Assembly (NCBI GenBank): GCA_019095985.1
Contig: CM032661.1
Coordinates: 5,608,227-5,672,226 of the forward strand
DNA: 64,000 bases
DNA from: Streblospio benedicti
Lineage: Eukaryota > Annelida > Polychaeta > Spionida > Spionidae
Direction of reading: 5' to 3'
The position numbers and the translations under genes are program-made. Under the pieces are notes generated by a model. That model searched no databases. It was not told where the DNA came from and saw only the letters and a list, made by a program, of their open reading frames with translations. Positions 23,576 through 33,990 of the stretch are shown here, one piece after another (within the stretch, counting starts at the first letter, position 1; each line of letters starts with the position of its first letter).

Positions 23576-24348
23576 TAAGTGTGCGATTGTAGTACCATAT
23601 CCGCCGCTAGGGGCTTATAAAAACGTTAGGCTCGATCAACCAACCACACCCTATGGTGGTGTAGAAAAGGATATTATTTAGTTTCTATCAATGTTGCCCA
23701 GAAAAATACCTACAATGCATTATAAAAGTCACGTGATCTGGTTTATTTGTCTAAAAATACCCACAATTCATAGCTAGTCGAACAAATCTATTCCTGCTCC
23801 GTCCAGGTGAAATCAGATGTACACGTGTATCATTGACAGCGGCAAGACATTCTAACAGCAGTTCACGATTAGGTCTGCTTCTTATCTATTAAGAGTGCCA
23901 GGTCACCCCTACATTGCCCTACCTCATGTTGAAGATGTGCGAATGTACAAGAAGTTTCAGTCTATCATCTCATAGTAGAAGATTTAATCAACTTTTGTCT
24001 GCAAGTCATGCACAATAGCAAATGTGCATGGCAAAGTATTGATCTGGCTCATGCTTTAGACCTAATAGCTTTTACAATTTTCACTCTTCAAAATGATCAC
24101 TGTCATGAGTGATGTTTGTTTTAATGGCCAATGTACCGAATTTTGAATGATTAAAATGTTTGCATGAACCCTAACAACACCAAAGCACTGTGATTGGTTC
24201 ACACGCACCAAGACACGTGGATTTCAAATCGTAAAAAAAACAAAACCTATGTATTCCCATGGTTCAACAGAGACAATAAATCCACAAAACCCTCAAGTTT
24301 ACTGTGTTGTGTAGACACAAAAAACAGCATCACCCACAACAAGCCACT
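23576..24348. other. single-copy intergenic DNA
   Basis: No gene or clear repeat. ATACC(T/C)ACAAT(G/T)CAT occurs twice (about 23706 and 23757), with GTCACGTGATC between. Confidence 0.4.
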
Positions 24349-24529
24349 ACAGTAGAACCTCTCTATTAAGACCTGAGAGCGGCTGGCCTAAAGTTGTCTC
24401 AACAGGGAGGTGGTCTCTGTATAGAGGTTATCAAGATCTCTTTTTGGAGGCTTTGCACCATGAGAGAGATAGCCGTATTGTAGAGCTGGTCTATTTATAG
24501 AGGTAGTCTCATTTGACAGTTCTACTGTA
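24349..24529 (-). mobile_element. Tc1/mariner-like MITE, reference-quality copy
   Basis: TA duplication with clean ends: TACAGTAGAACCTCTCTATT at left and GACAGTTCTACTGTAG at right. Modules TTGTCTCAACAGGGAGGTGG, TCTCTGTATAGAGGTTATC and TAGAGGTAGTCTCATTTG are present. It is 181 bp, about the family's short-form length. The CAGT start and TA flank are typical of Tc1/mariner elements. Confidence 0.75.
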
Positions 24530-25024
24530 GGGTAAACTCCACCTCGAAAACATGTAGACAAAAATCGAGAACAATACCCACAGCAATTAAGAACAATTAT
24601 CGGCAAAACCCAACGAGGGGGGCGCCTCCCACAACCCCGTGTTTACGTCATGTAACGTCTGACGTCTGCTGGCCACGTGCAGACTCAGTGGCGCCGCCTA
24701 CTGGCGCCATCTTGAGGACACCACGTTGGTTAAAAATCACACAGCGAACAGCTCTTTTAATGTCTTGGGATCATTAAAACATTCCCATGATGGCCTCACA
24801 ACCTTGGGATCGTGAAACAAAGTTTTAATCGATTTTCAAGTCCACAGGTTACATTTAAATAAATAAACAACTTGTTTTTAAAAGGCATCTGTGGAGCTCG
24901 AAATTGATTAAAAAATATGCTTGAAATTTGAATTTGAGTGTCACTTTTTGAAAGAAAAGCAGGTAAAGACACTAAAGTTATTGAATCATGAGTTCTTTTT
25001 AAAGATCTGTGAAAGAACCTTTGG
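24530..25024. other. intergenic DNA
   Basis: Single-copy. TTACGTCATGTAACGTCTGA and GGCGCCATCTTGAGG (YY1-like) lie at 24645-24715. No gene. Confidence 0.38.
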
Positions 25025-25118
25025 GCGACCATGGCTTCGAACTCACGATCTCTTCAATACGCCAGACCAGTCCTAAATGTGTTGTCAGGTGTCTTAGCCA
25101 GTTAGACCAATCGTCCTG
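25025..25118 (-). repeat. tRNA-like SINE head
   Basis: On the minus strand TGGTCTAACTGGCTAAGAC fits the pol III A-box and GAGTTCGAAGCCATGG fits the B-box, with the order and roughly 55-bp spacing of a class II tRNA (Leu/Ser-like, long variable arm). GCAGGACGAT and TGGTCGCCC at the ends pair poorly, so a functional tRNA is unlikely. The TTCGAACTCACGAT string is shared with the SINE-like copy at 2778. Confidence 0.5.
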
Positions 25119-25484
25119 CACGTTCCGAGTCTTCGCACTTCTATACCTGGGGAAGGACAGTCCCTAACCCTGATCACGATTATCAGTTATGCTGTACGTC
25201 TATGTACGTTGGTCCAGCTCATTCCTGAGCCTTTCAAATGCAGGGCCACCTGGACAGATCACCATGCCTTGTGCCACTTTATTCACAGCTTTTTAAAATG
25301 TAAAGGTGATACATTGAAAATACTTATCTGTGGACACGAGCCACACCCATATTTCTCATATAAATCACATCCTCAAACAACAAGTGAACGATTAACATCT
25401 TCAAAATGGAAAAACAGACACATCACACAGACTCAGGCACGTAATTTCGCATCCCATGGAGGGTCACGTTTTTCACTTAATGTT

Positions 25485-25670
25485 CATCCCTTGATCCGAG
25501 GGCGTCAGGTCGTGTGTACAGCCAGTGTGCAACCTGTGTACAACTCATGTACGTATAAGTGTACGTCTTGTGAACGCACGTGTTCCGTCTTGTGGAACGC
25601 ATGTGTACGTCTCTTGATCGTGCGTGTACGTTCCGTGTACGTGCGTGTCGGAACACGGCTACAGCAGTCT
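25485..25670. promoter_or_regulatory. GTACGT/ACGTG cluster
   Basis: Imperfect tandem copies of TGTACGT(C/G)T(C/T)(G/T)TG with GAACGCA(C/T)GTG: about nine ACGT cores in 180 bp. The 176-codon plus frame (25209-25739) and 116-codon minus frame (25477-25827) both run through it, which argues against either coding. Confidence 0.4.
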
Positions 25671-25739
25671 TCACGGCGTCCCAGGCAGTTTTATGAGCTG
25701 AACATAGAATTCCCATCTTGTGAGAAGTCTCACCTTTGA

Positions 25740-26160
25740 ATTCGGAAACATAACAGCTGCTGTGAACAAACGGAAGAAACACGTAAGCCAATATAAGGAG
25801 TGACGTAGACGGCTTTCTTGTCCACACATCTATAGGGCTATGTCACATGGCCTCATAATAACAATATATCTATGCATATCAAGACTGGTTCAGGTATTGA
25901 AATCACAGATTACATAGACCAAGATACGCCGTGGTCTCTATGGCAACTGCTTTGCTGGGGATTTCCCACCCGTTTGAGTACTGCCACCTAAATACAGCAG
26001 TCAATGCTGCTAAATTGTTACTTATTGACAGTGAAGAAATCTGTCAATCCTTTTTACATACTGGTTGCTGTGGGACTTGAAATTCTTCAAAGGGCTTCAA
26101 TATTCGGGGTTGTGTGTCCCTAGCTTAACCAATTCATCATCTAAGTCAGCGTCCGCTTTT
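25740..26160. other. single-copy intergenic DNA
   Basis: No gene, RNA or repeat recognised. Confidence 0.4.
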
Positions 26161-26536
26161 ACAGTAGAACCTCCAATCAAAACCACCCCTCAATGAGACC
26201 ACCTCTATGATAAGACCACTTTTCTTGGTCCCAATCCTTCAAAATGTTCCCAATGATGACCACTTATCCGCGGAGACCACTTCAAGTGACTCTTTGAAAA
26301 ACCCTAATGTATAGTACAACCTCAATTAAGACTACCTCTCCATTGAGACCGCCTCTGTAATGAGACCACTTTTCACAGACCCAAACCTTCATAAAACTAT
26401 CAAAAAACCTGTGTATAGAGACAACCTTTCTATTGAGACCACCTACCACGGATCCCAAAGGTGGTCCTAATAGAGAGGTTCTACTGTAACAATGAGGCTA
26501 CCAACTGTAAATCTTAATAGAGAGGTTCCACTGTAC
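26161..26536 (+). mobile_element. MITE cluster: partial + complete + solo end
   Basis: A left-end copy (26161-26308) starting TTTACAGTAGAACCTCC is followed by a complete copy (26311-26488) ending GAGAGGTTCTACTGTAAC. A 46-bp repeat of the junction then follows: AATGAGGCTACCAACTG, ATAGAGAGGTTCCACTGTAC, GGTGAGGCTACCAACTG. The GAGGCTACCAACTG flank is duplicated around a solo right end, as expected after unequal exchange. Confidence 0.65.
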
Positions 26537-26967
26537 GGTGAGGCTACCAACTGCTGCCATCACTCCCGGCTCAGTACTGCACACGCGGATTAAGTGCTGA
26601 GATAAATCCCTCTAATTGTGTACAAAGTCTGATGCTTGGCAGACACCGGCCATTACGCGTGTACACTCTGTGTCTGTTGTACGTACACAGTTGTAAAGTG
26701 GCCGGCGTACATGTGTGTGTACACCACTGTTTGGATGTTCTGATGGCTGCCTCCGCTGTTGATGTGGTTAGATGGGTGTGTGAGTGAGGGTGTGATCATT
26801 AATTATAAGTGTTGAGCGGTGATTGCGAAGTTGGCGGGTGTTTGTGCGTTGGTCGGTGCTGGAATGTGTGTGTTTGTATAGGTGGTGATTATAATTATGT
26901 GTGTGTGTGTCTATGAAATTGATTACTCTGTAATGTACATTGCTGAATCAACTGTTCATGCACATTA
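26537..26967. other. intergenic DNA with GTACAC strings
   Basis: 26640-26715 contains ATTACGCGTGTACAC, TGTACGTACACAG and GTACATGTGTGTGTACACC, forming overlapping inverted repeats. It then becomes TG-rich. No gene. Confidence 0.38.
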
Positions 26968-27062
26968 GCAAATCCAGGTTGGGGAGGGGGTTGGGCTGCG
27001 CAACCAATGAATTGCATGGGTTTTATAGGCGTCAAAGCTTGCTGGCATGCAAAACCATGGGA
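26968..27062 (+). mobile_element. GATCCAGG-family element, partial
   Basis: GCAAATCCAGGTTGGGGAGG, a GCGCAACCAATG block, CATGGGTTTTATAGGCGTC and CAAAGCTTGCTGGCATGC match the order seen at 61051 and 61257. The right end is not visible. A T-rich and (TG)n stretch follows (27066-27110). Confidence 0.5.
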
Positions 27063-27315
27063 ATTTGTTATTCTTTTTTTTTTCTTTTTTATTTTTTTTG
27101 TGTGTGTGTGGGGGGGCGGGCTGACAATGCACTTTGCACTATATGGCTATCCACACACACAACAATACTAATTCTAAATCATAATTGTAAAATCCTTATT
27201 GTCATGCCATGTCTACCTCAAACAACAAGTAACACACGGACAAAGACAACATAGTGTAAATTGTAAATGTAATGTACTGTTATCATAAACATAATGTGCA
27301 TAATGCCATCAGGTA

Positions 27316-27345
27316 ATGAGACAACCTCTATAATAAGAGAACTGA
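27316..27345 (+). mobile_element. MITE module remnant
   Basis: AATGAGACAACCTCTATAATAAGAG matches one internal module of the TA-flanked MITE. No ends. Confidence 0.4.
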
Positions 27346-27403
27346 GAGAGAATGACAGATATGACTTCTCATTTTTATCAAACTGAAACAACTGCCAACA
27401 CAT

Positions 27404-27697
27404 GTACAATTTACAAATACACACACAATACAAAAAGTACAATCATAATTCTATAATCATAATCATGATAATCCAAGTCATTAAAATCAGCCATCTAGTT
27501 TATACACCACACTTCCATGTCAACTACAGAGAGATCAACATCTCACCTATGTACACGTATGTACAATTAAAAAATCCCACATAATACACAATGTACAAAA
27601 TGTTCAATAACAACACCATAATGTAAGCCATTAAACATCAACATAGTTATACAACACACTTCCATGTCAACTACAAAGAGATCTCAATCTCCCCAAT
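27404..27697. repeat. two-unit tandem duplication, about 150 bp
   Basis: Units at about 27404-27553 and 27561-27697 both start GTACAATT(T/A)A, share ATACACA(C/A)AATAC, AAG(T/C)CATTAAA.(A)TCA, and CACACTTCCATGTCAACTAC followed by A(A/G)AGAGAT. The conserved right half is nearly identical. Confidence 0.6.
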
Positions 27698-27943
27698 GTT
27701 GCTGTACCACGCATGCTGGTGTCATGACAAGGCCTTATCATAGCAGCCTTATCCAGTATTGTATCATGAACAAGCTCTATCACCACAACACCACACCACG
27801 TCAGGCCTATTGGCTGGTATCTGTTAGGTCTGTCAGTACCGATCAGACCTGGGGGTGGAGGGATATTTGATGTATAATCTCCTCTGTCGGTAGCAATTGT
27901 GTAGTGGTAATTTATTGTAATGCATGTACATTAAAAGTTTTAT
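27698..27943. other. single-copy intergenic DNA
   Basis: No gene seen; nothing in common with other parts of the window. Confidence 0.35.
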
Positions 27944-28166
27944 ACAGTATTAAGTTATCTACTAGGACCACCAGAAGACTGGACTCGAATGGTCTCTGTA
28001 TAGAGGTGGCCTTCGTATTGATTGTCACTTTCGTCACTTACAAGATACTTAGGAAAGTCTAATTATCGAGGTGGTCTCTTTATGAAGATAATAGAACACG
28101 ATAAATGGTCGTACTGTAGAGGTGGTCTCTCAACAGAGAGGTGGTCGAAATGGGAGATTCTACTGC
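27944..28166 (-). mobile_element. MITE, diverged, reverse form
   Basis: ATACAGTATTAAGTTATC at left and GGGAGATTCTACTGCAT at right. Internal CGAATGGTCTCTGTATAGAGG, ATCGAGGTGGTCTC and GTAGAGGTGGTCTCTCAACAG modules. The left end has lost the GAACCTC part. Confidence 0.6.
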
Positions 28167-28915
28167 ATATTGCCTGTTAAGTGAAAGGACATTTGCATAG
28201 AGATTTCTAAAAGCAAATATTTTCATTGCAAGTTCATTGTATCTTTTGGATGCTGAAAAATTGTGCTGAAAAAGTCAATTAGAAGAAGAAAAAAGTTTGA
28301 ATTATCCCGATTTCTAAGACAAAGATGATTCTTCATAAAGAGATCAATGTAAACCTTCATAGAAAAGCATTGTTCATAGGCAGATCCATGGTGTGTGTGT
28401 GTGGGTGTAAATCGGCAGTTAAAGAAAAAAGAACGTTGCACACCCAAGAATGTCATTTTCATGTTTGTTTGTTTTTAAATCTGCGAGCATTCGCACTTAG
28501 AAAACCTCACAGTCCACTACAACCATCACTCGGGTGCTTCACAATCTTTTTTCTACTATGAAAACTCAGTTCTCAGACAAAAAAAAAAAAATAATCCGCG
28601 GTGTTGAAATATCACGCTCTCTGTAATAAACAGAACAAAAAGAAGAAGTTTGTATCATGATTAAAAAAGAAACAGTGGCAAGGAAAGACAATTACACAAA
28701 ATGTCTGTTATAAACAGGAATCTGTCAGTGCGCACGCGCAGAACGCGCTATCGGGAACGAGGCAGCAGACGACAAAAAACGCGATCCCCGAACTCGACAG
28801 ATCGATACGTGAGGGCCTACATGGAGTCAAAAATAAGTGCCCCTGTGTCCATTTTTAAAAAAATCCCAAAAGTTCTATTGTCACTTATTCTACATGATGC
28901 CATTATAGTTCATAT
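28167..28915. other. single-copy intergenic DNA
   Basis: Contains a poly(A) run at about 28580-28592 and a CpG-rich string GTGCGCACGCGCAGAACGCG near 28728. The overlapping frames at 28223-28561 on both strands show no domain. Confidence 0.38.
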
Positions 28916-29096
28916 GCAGTATAATCTCTCCATTAGGGTCACCTTGGGGACCAGTGTTAGGTGGTCTCAATAGAGAGGTGATCTCAAATACAGAGGCTCA
29001 TTTTGGTAGTTTTATGAAGGTTTGGCTCTGTGAAAAGTGGTCTCATTACAGAGATGCTCTCAATAGAGAGGTATTATTAATTGGAGTTGTACTGTA
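28916..29096 (-). mobile_element. Tc1/mariner-like MITE
   Basis: Left end GCAGTATAATCTCTCCATTA, right end TTGGAGTTGTACTGTATA; 181 bp. Modules TAGGTGGTCTCAATAGAGAG, TTTATGAAGGTTTGGC, GTGGTCTCATTACAGAG. Same length and order as the copy at 24349. Confidence 0.7.
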
Positions 29097-29154
29097 TATA
29101 TTTGGATTTTCTACATGTATAAGTGCCTTCTAAAAAACCTGTGTCATATTTAAC

Positions 29155-29405
29155 CCACGTGAGGCCCTCTCTCGACTATAAAAAAACAAGAAAACCCGCC
29201 TCTGCCGTGTGTTTTAGCATACGGCTGCTGTTGCCGTTGATAAGAGCGCATTACACGGAAAGCTGATGGTTTAGGGAGAGCGATGACACGCCGCTCGGGC
29301 GGCCGGACCATCAGCCCGAGGGTCCCCCGAGACTGCCGGCGGGAGGCTAGGGCGGGCGGGACCCCCGGGGACCGCACGGGGCCATTGTGATAAAAACATG
29401 ATGTA
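29155..29405. promoter_or_regulatory. GC island
   Basis: CpG-rich block with AGAGCGCATTACACGG, GGGCGGCCGG, GGGCGGGCGGGACCCCCGGG. Fewer TAAT cores than the island at 21975. The minus frame at 29150-29422 is Pro/Arg-rich and has no recognisable family. Confidence 0.4.
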
Positions 29406-29530
29406 TAACATTGCCAGAACACGGGAGTTTTGCACGACAGTGGTTCGTGAGCCGGATATTTTATGGGCTCAGTTGGTTTATTGTGCCAATAGCAATGACT
29501 GAGTGTTTATTGTCATTAGCAGATCCCGGG

Positions 29531-29645
29531 TGGCAGATCCAGGTTTTCAGAAAATGGGAGCGCACTGAAGGGATCTCATGGGTTTACGCGCGTTTGATAG
29601 CAAACACGCCAATATTATGAAAATAAGATATATATGGTGGCGGGA
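29531..29645 (+). mobile_element. GATCCAGG-family element
   Basis: GGCAGATCCAGGTTTTCAGA, AATGGGAGCGC, GGATCTCATGGGTTTACGCG and a CAAACACGCCAATATTATGA block in the same order as at 61257-61420. A nested AGCAGATCCCGGG lies 13 bp upstream. Confidence 0.55.
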
Positions 29646-29693
29646 ATATAAATCCAACAAACATTCCAATGTGTGTCGAAATCAACAACACTT

Positions 29694-29800
29694 GCAGATC
29701 CACGTTTTCCTAAAAAGAGGGGTAGAGGCGCAACAACTGCATTTTACGGGGTTTGTATGTGCGATAGCCCGCGGACATGGCAAACCCCCCATGGAAATCA
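29694..29800 (+). mobile_element. GATCCAGG-family element, adjacent copy
   Basis: GCAGATCCACGTTTTCCTAA, AGAGGGGTAGAGGCGCAAC and TTTTACGGGGTTTGTATG. Head-to-tail with the copy at 29531, about 160 bp apart. Confidence 0.5.
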
Positions 29801-29883
29801 CATTTTGTGGATGCGCAAACCACCTTTCCTTAACTGCCCCATACCTGTATCTGCCTATGAACAACACTGTCAAACTAAGCGTA

Positions 29884-30097
<214 letters not shown>

Positions 30098-30194
30098 CCC
30101 TACACGAAACAGTCACTTCCATGCCCCACCAGTAACACAGTAACACAAAACCACCCCACACCCCTACATTAAGCCCCCCATATAGAGTAATCAA

Positions 30195-30445
30195 TGCCCC
30201 TCACCCCACCCGCGTGCCCCTCGCCCCCCTGATTGATTCCCCGGTCCCCGCAATCCCCGCCGTAAGCCCCCGCCGTCACCCCGGCATTTACGCCTCATCC
30301 GCCCTGAGCTCCCGGCGGCGGCCGCGGCCTCCTCACGGCGGGGATTAGGGGCTGAGCCGCCTAATGCCGGTAACACGAGCAGCGGACGGCCGAGTATGGT
30401 TCCGTGCCGGCCGCTACAGTGGAGGCAGCGGCAGGGTGACGGGAC
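30195..30445. promoter_or_regulatory. GC island with paired ATTAGG/TAATGCC
   Basis: GGCATTTACGCC, CGGCGGGGATTAGGGGC, GCCGCCTAATGCCGG and GGTAACACG lie in a dense CpG block. CGCCTAATGC recurs in the island at 38140, hinting at shared descent or shared binding. Confidence 0.47.
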
Positions 30446-30497
30446 TTTGGTGGGGTTAATGCGGGAGGATTGTCTGTTTTGTTTGTTTTTGTTTAGT

Positions 30498-30665
30498 TTG
30501 TGTGTTTGGCTGGTTGGTTGGTTGGTTGGCTGCGTTTCCAAATGCTAATTGTGGCTTGACCTGTTAAGTGCTGCATGGTTGGCTGAATGATGTTGGTTGG
30601 TTGGTTGATTAGTTGGTTGGCTGGCTGACTGTCTGGCTGTCTGGCTGTGTTTCAATATGTTAATA
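30498..30665. repeat. (TTGG)n in a small tandem duplication
   Basis: Runs of TTGG/GGCT flank two copies of a GGCTG(C/T)GTTTC(C/A)A...TGTTAAT/GCTAAT.(A/G)TGG block, about 110 bp apart. Confidence 0.55.
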
Positions 30666-30796
30666 CTGGGTTTTGCCATTAAAACCTATATACGGAGAAT
30701 GATGTATGTGACATAATCTTTGTTTGTTAGCTGTCTTGTTTGTTTTGTTTGTTGTGGTTGACTTGTTTGTTTGAGGTGTGCATTTGTGTTTTTCTG

Positions 30797-30930
30797 GTCT
30801 CATTGGAGAGTCTCTGTATGGAGGTTTGCGATGGTATATTTACGAATGCTAGAACAATGAAAAGTGTTCTTATTATAGAGGTGGTACCCCGAGAGGTGGT
30901 TGGTTTCTTCCTAGAGGTGGTGCTATACCA
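30797..30930 (-). mobile_element. MITE fragment
   Basis: CTGTATGGAGGTTTGCGATG, GTGTTCTTATTATAGAGGTGG and CTAGAGGTGGTGCTATACC modules; both ends eroded. Confidence 0.5.
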
Positions 30931-31049
30931 GACATGAATAGATAGTCAAATACAAGTCCCACAGAACACACCATATCACACACAGCACCTTGTAGCAGCA
31001 TCCAGCTAAAAACCTCCCGCTCCTCATACCCACAAACTTCACACATAAA

Positions 31050-31190
31050 ATCCCGCATCCTGCAAAATCTGGATCACGCCGCCGCCTCCGCCACCTGGAT
31101 CTCGCCTGCCTGATCCAGATTGACACGTGACACTGTCCACCTTGTCGGCCGGCTCCGGACTGCCGGCCCGCCGCCGCACAGACCGTCAAT
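31050..31190. promoter_or_regulatory. small GC island with CTGGATC repeats
   Basis: CTGGATCACGCCGCCGCC, ACCTGGATCTCGCCTGCC, TGATCCAGATTGACACG, then GCCGGCTCCGGACTGCCGGC. Three GATCCAG/CTGGATC strings in 60 bp may be a degenerate short repeat related to the GATCCAGG-family ends. Confidence 0.33.
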
Positions 31191-31273
31191 TGCAATTGAT
31201 GCTGAGTACTCAGAGTGAGAGATCCAGAACCCGGCTCATTTAGAGTGATCCTTACACCTTGGCGTATCCAGGA

Positions 31274-31640
31274 TGCGCCCTCCACCTCCTTTTATAACAA
31301 AAGAAATGTTACAGTTGAACCATCAATTGCATATGCAAAAAGACCACCTCTGTAATAAGACAATTTTGCACATGGTCCAGAACTTTCATTGAGAGACGAT
31401 GCAAGCATATGAAAAATGAGCAATTGATGACCAATAAGTGGGCCAATGACCCTCCACCCCCACTCCATTTATAACAAAGGAAATGTTACAGTTGAACCTC
31501 TAAATACATGTGTGGATACACCACCTCTGTAATATGACCAATTTTGCACATGATCCTCAGCTTTCATTAAGAGACTGTCACAAACGGCCATAAATGGACT
31601 AGCCCCGCTCCCACCACTGTATATCAGTCCCGGGGAGGGG
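31274..31640 (+). repeat. tandem pair of MITE-bearing units
   Basis: CTCC.TTTATAACAAA(A/G)GAAATG followed by TTACAGTTGAACC starts at about 31286 and again at 31465. Each is followed by a MITE left half with CCACCTCTGTAATA(A/T)GAC and ATTTTGCACATG. The copy of the CACCAGGT-type repeat at 31400-31452 lies between. Unit period is about 178 bp. Confidence 0.55.
31400..31452 (-). repeat. CACCAGGT/CAATTGATCATT repeat, copy 3
   Basis: GCAAGCATATGAAAAATGAG, CAATTGATGACCAATAAGTG and GGCCAATGACC match the reverse complement of 4301-4361; the CCTGGTGTAA end is lost. Confidence 0.5.
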
Positions 31641-32029
31641 GGCTTAATAGAGAGTTTGAGCTTGAGCTTGAGTGTTGTCCCCTTCAGGTACAGTTGTCTA
31701 AATAGAGGAGCTACTCTATTTTCATGTTATTGTTTAGCTTTTGCAAGTAGGCCTACTAAACCCATAAAATCCACTTTTACCGAAAATCTGGATCTGCTAG
31801 TGAAACCCCAGGGTGTTTAGAGTGAAGGGTCAGACCACTTAGCTATGGTGGATAACGTAAATAAGACACCTCTTCTACAGTTTACTGTATTCCCGTAGCA
31901 TATCAAATTATGAATTCTTATGTTATATATTGATGTCTTTTTTCAACACTTTTTATTGCATGTTTCAGCTCAACAACATGAAATATAAATGTACTATTTT
32001 GCTAGCACGATGTTTTCATCATGCCCGTT
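31641..32029. other. intergenic DNA
   Basis: A GAGCTT hexamer run lies at about 31655-31672 and a reverse GATCCAGG-family piece near 31783. Otherwise single-copy. Confidence 0.35.
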
Positions 32030-32235
32030 AAAGGCCAGAGAGAAATTATCAGCTAAAAACAGATGAGAAACCATTGGAAAGTGAGCTTCATCAGCGTATG
32101 CACGCTCATGCCCACAGTTTAATTACAAACTCCATCTCAATGGCTCGGCACATTTCAGTGCAAGAGGAGGAGTTTTTCAATGAATCAGCTAAGATGTGGA
32201 ACATTACAAAAAAGCATTATTTTCTAAGAGTGTAA
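32030..32235. promoter_or_regulatory. candidate cis-regulatory element
   Basis: High-complexity, non-repetitive stretch with AGTTTAATTACAAAC, an AGCGTATGCACGCTCATGCC string with inverted symmetry, and AATGAATCAGC. It looks unlike its flanks. Confidence 0.22.
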
Positions 32236-32680
32236 GGTAAAAAATATTGAGATGTTATGCTGAAATGCCAATGATACAAGCCTTCTGAAACATCATGTAC
32301 CATTCTTTTTTGTCTTTAAGCTGTATGTGATGGGTCCAACAAGGGGTAAACATTACAAGTCAAAGGGAACTGGGGGGGGGTCAGTCATTTTGCTGTTTTG
32401 TTGAAAAAGTGTTGGGTTGCTCAGTTTCAACTTGCTTCTCAAGAGAGGTTGTTCGATTTTCAATTTACATGAACCACTCTAATTTTCTAATGTCATCCTT
32501 TTTATTTTTTATTTATTATTTTTTTTGAGGGGGGTGGGGTTAGTGGGGTCACTCAATTTGCAGTTTCTCATACTAGGATCATTGAATTGATTTGGCTTTG
32601 AGTTGGCTTTCCATTCCCTGGTCATGTTTGATCCTTTCCCAAATTCGTAATATACTGTCAGCTGACGAAATAGGACACAG
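32236..32680. other. single-copy intergenic DNA
   Basis: A G9 run occurs near 32371 and a T-rich stretch at 32500-32526. No gene. Confidence 0.38.
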
Positions 32681-32752
32681 TGACCTTCCAGGTCAATAGT
32701 CACGTGATCATGACCTTCCGGGTCACCGGTCACGTGACCCACGTGACGTGGA
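32681..32752. promoter_or_regulatory. 30-bp tandem pair: receptor half-sites plus E-boxes
   Basis: Two consecutive 30-bp units (32681-32710 and 32711-32740) each contain TGACCTTCC(A/G)GGTCA, an everted pair of AGGTCA-type half-sites spaced by 3 bp, then GTCACGTGA with a CACGTG E-box. A third partial unit, ACGTGACGTGG, follows. Half-sites of this form bind nuclear receptors; CACGTG binds bHLH factors. Exact unit length suggests a recent duplication or selected spacing. Confidence 0.5.
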
Positions 32753-32904
32753 ATACAGTGTCGTCTGGTTTAAATCTGAGTATTATTAAAATGTGTATTT
32801 TCTGATCGCATTGTAAAATAGTGGTCATTCTGGATTTCACTTAAGATTCATGGCCATAAGTGAGTTACAACTGACACTAGAGAATTGGTACATTCACTCT
32901 GAAT
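32753..32904. other. intergenic DNA
   Basis: Nothing recognisable. Confidence 0.3.
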
Positions 32905-33062
32905 ACAGTAGAATGTGCGAGAAAAGCCACCACTTTAAGGAGACCACGTACTCTGTAAAATAAAGACCATTTTGGGGTTGTCGCACACTTGCGTGAAGAG
33001 ATCACCTCCCATTGAGACCACTTAGAAGCCTGACCCCTGAGGGTCTCAATAGAGAGGTATAA
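32905..33062 (+). mobile_element. MITE, diverged, forward form
   Basis: TACAGTAGAATGTGCG at left, GAGGGTCTCAATAGAGAGGT at right, with GGAGACCACGTACTCTGTAAAAT and CCATTGAGACCACTT inside. The final CTACTG is lost. Confidence 0.6.
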
Positions 33063-33823
33063 ACCACATGTCTAATTTCTCTTGCCAGTATCAACACAAA
33101 AATGTACAACCATATGCGCATCTTCTATTTCCCATAAGTACACCATTCTAGAGACAAAATGTACACATTATCTTTTTTCTAAACATACAATACTGTAACT
33201 ATGTAATAATGGACTGTAAAAAGCAAACTAGTGGCAAAAGGAGATAATATCTCTGCACACACCCTGTAATACTGTTCCACCACACCAGTACTGATGCCAA
33301 TGACAAATGGCTGGTGAGGCTCCTAACTGCTCCCAAGACTAATAGAGGTAATGAGGCTCCCAACCACAGACCGGTGTGTTGTAAGGAGAAAGAAATTACA
33401 AGTGTTTGCTAATTTTCATAGTGGCTTATAATACGGGCCGAGGGACCGTGCGTTTAGTGCCAGTCGGCACGCTATCCGCACGTAACTGTGCAAATAAGGA
33501 TCCGCTCTTTCTTTCTTTAGGCGTATGTGGATTCATTCTATACCTACTATGCCTTAGAAGGTATTGAAAATATGGAAAATAATCCCAAAATTAAGGGCCC
33601 AGTTTAAGTGAAGATTTTTCTTCAAAGTGTTATGTTGTCTGTCATTACCCTGCTGGAAAGGGGGGGCTTAAAAGAAACATTATGGTATGATGTTCACTTC
33701 ATCCATTGCTTTTTTAAAAATTCAGTTTCCATCTCTAAGATTATAATCAATTGTACGACCCAAAATTTTCAACCCTCAAATCCAAGTTGAGTTTTTACGC
33801 ACCCCAACCCGTCCCCTATGTTG
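33063..33823. other. intergenic DNA with small CpG patch
   Basis: 33430-33510 is CpG-rich (GGGCCGAGGGACCGTGCG, CAGTCGGCACGC). GCTCC(T/C)AAC and CCA.TGAC strings around 33290-33370 look like a decayed MITE flank. No gene. Confidence 0.36.
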
Positions 33824-33850
33824 TTTTTTTTTTTTTTTTTTTTTTTTTTT
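33824..33850. repeat. poly(T) tract
   Basis: About 27 consecutive Ts, then GTTTTT. No retroposed body is recognisable beside it. Confidence 0.9.
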
Positions 33851-33877
33851 GTTTTTAGACTGACGACGCTATTGGGA

Positions 33878-33990
33878 TGTACAGTGAAACCCCTTTTTCA
33901 GGACCGCCCAGGGGTGGTCTCATCATGGAACATTTGGTCGCCGCAAAATGCCCTATAGAGATGCTATTATTACGTATCTGGTCTTACAAA
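33878..33990 (-). mobile_element. MITE left-end fragment
   Basis: TACAGTGAAACCCCTTTTTC, AGGGGTGGTCTCATCATGG and CCCTATAGAGATGCTATTA. It resembles the CAGTGAAACC end of the copy at 61597. The right end is absent. Confidence 0.5.

Noticed and set aside
25025-25118. Functional tRNA gene on the minus strand
   Set aside because: A- and B-boxes are present, but the acceptor ends pair poorly and the head matches a dispersed SINE-like sequence.
25209-25739. 176-codon plus-strand frame
   Set aside because: Its second half is a translation of the GTACGT-type repeat, and a 116-codon frame is open on the other strand over the same DNA.
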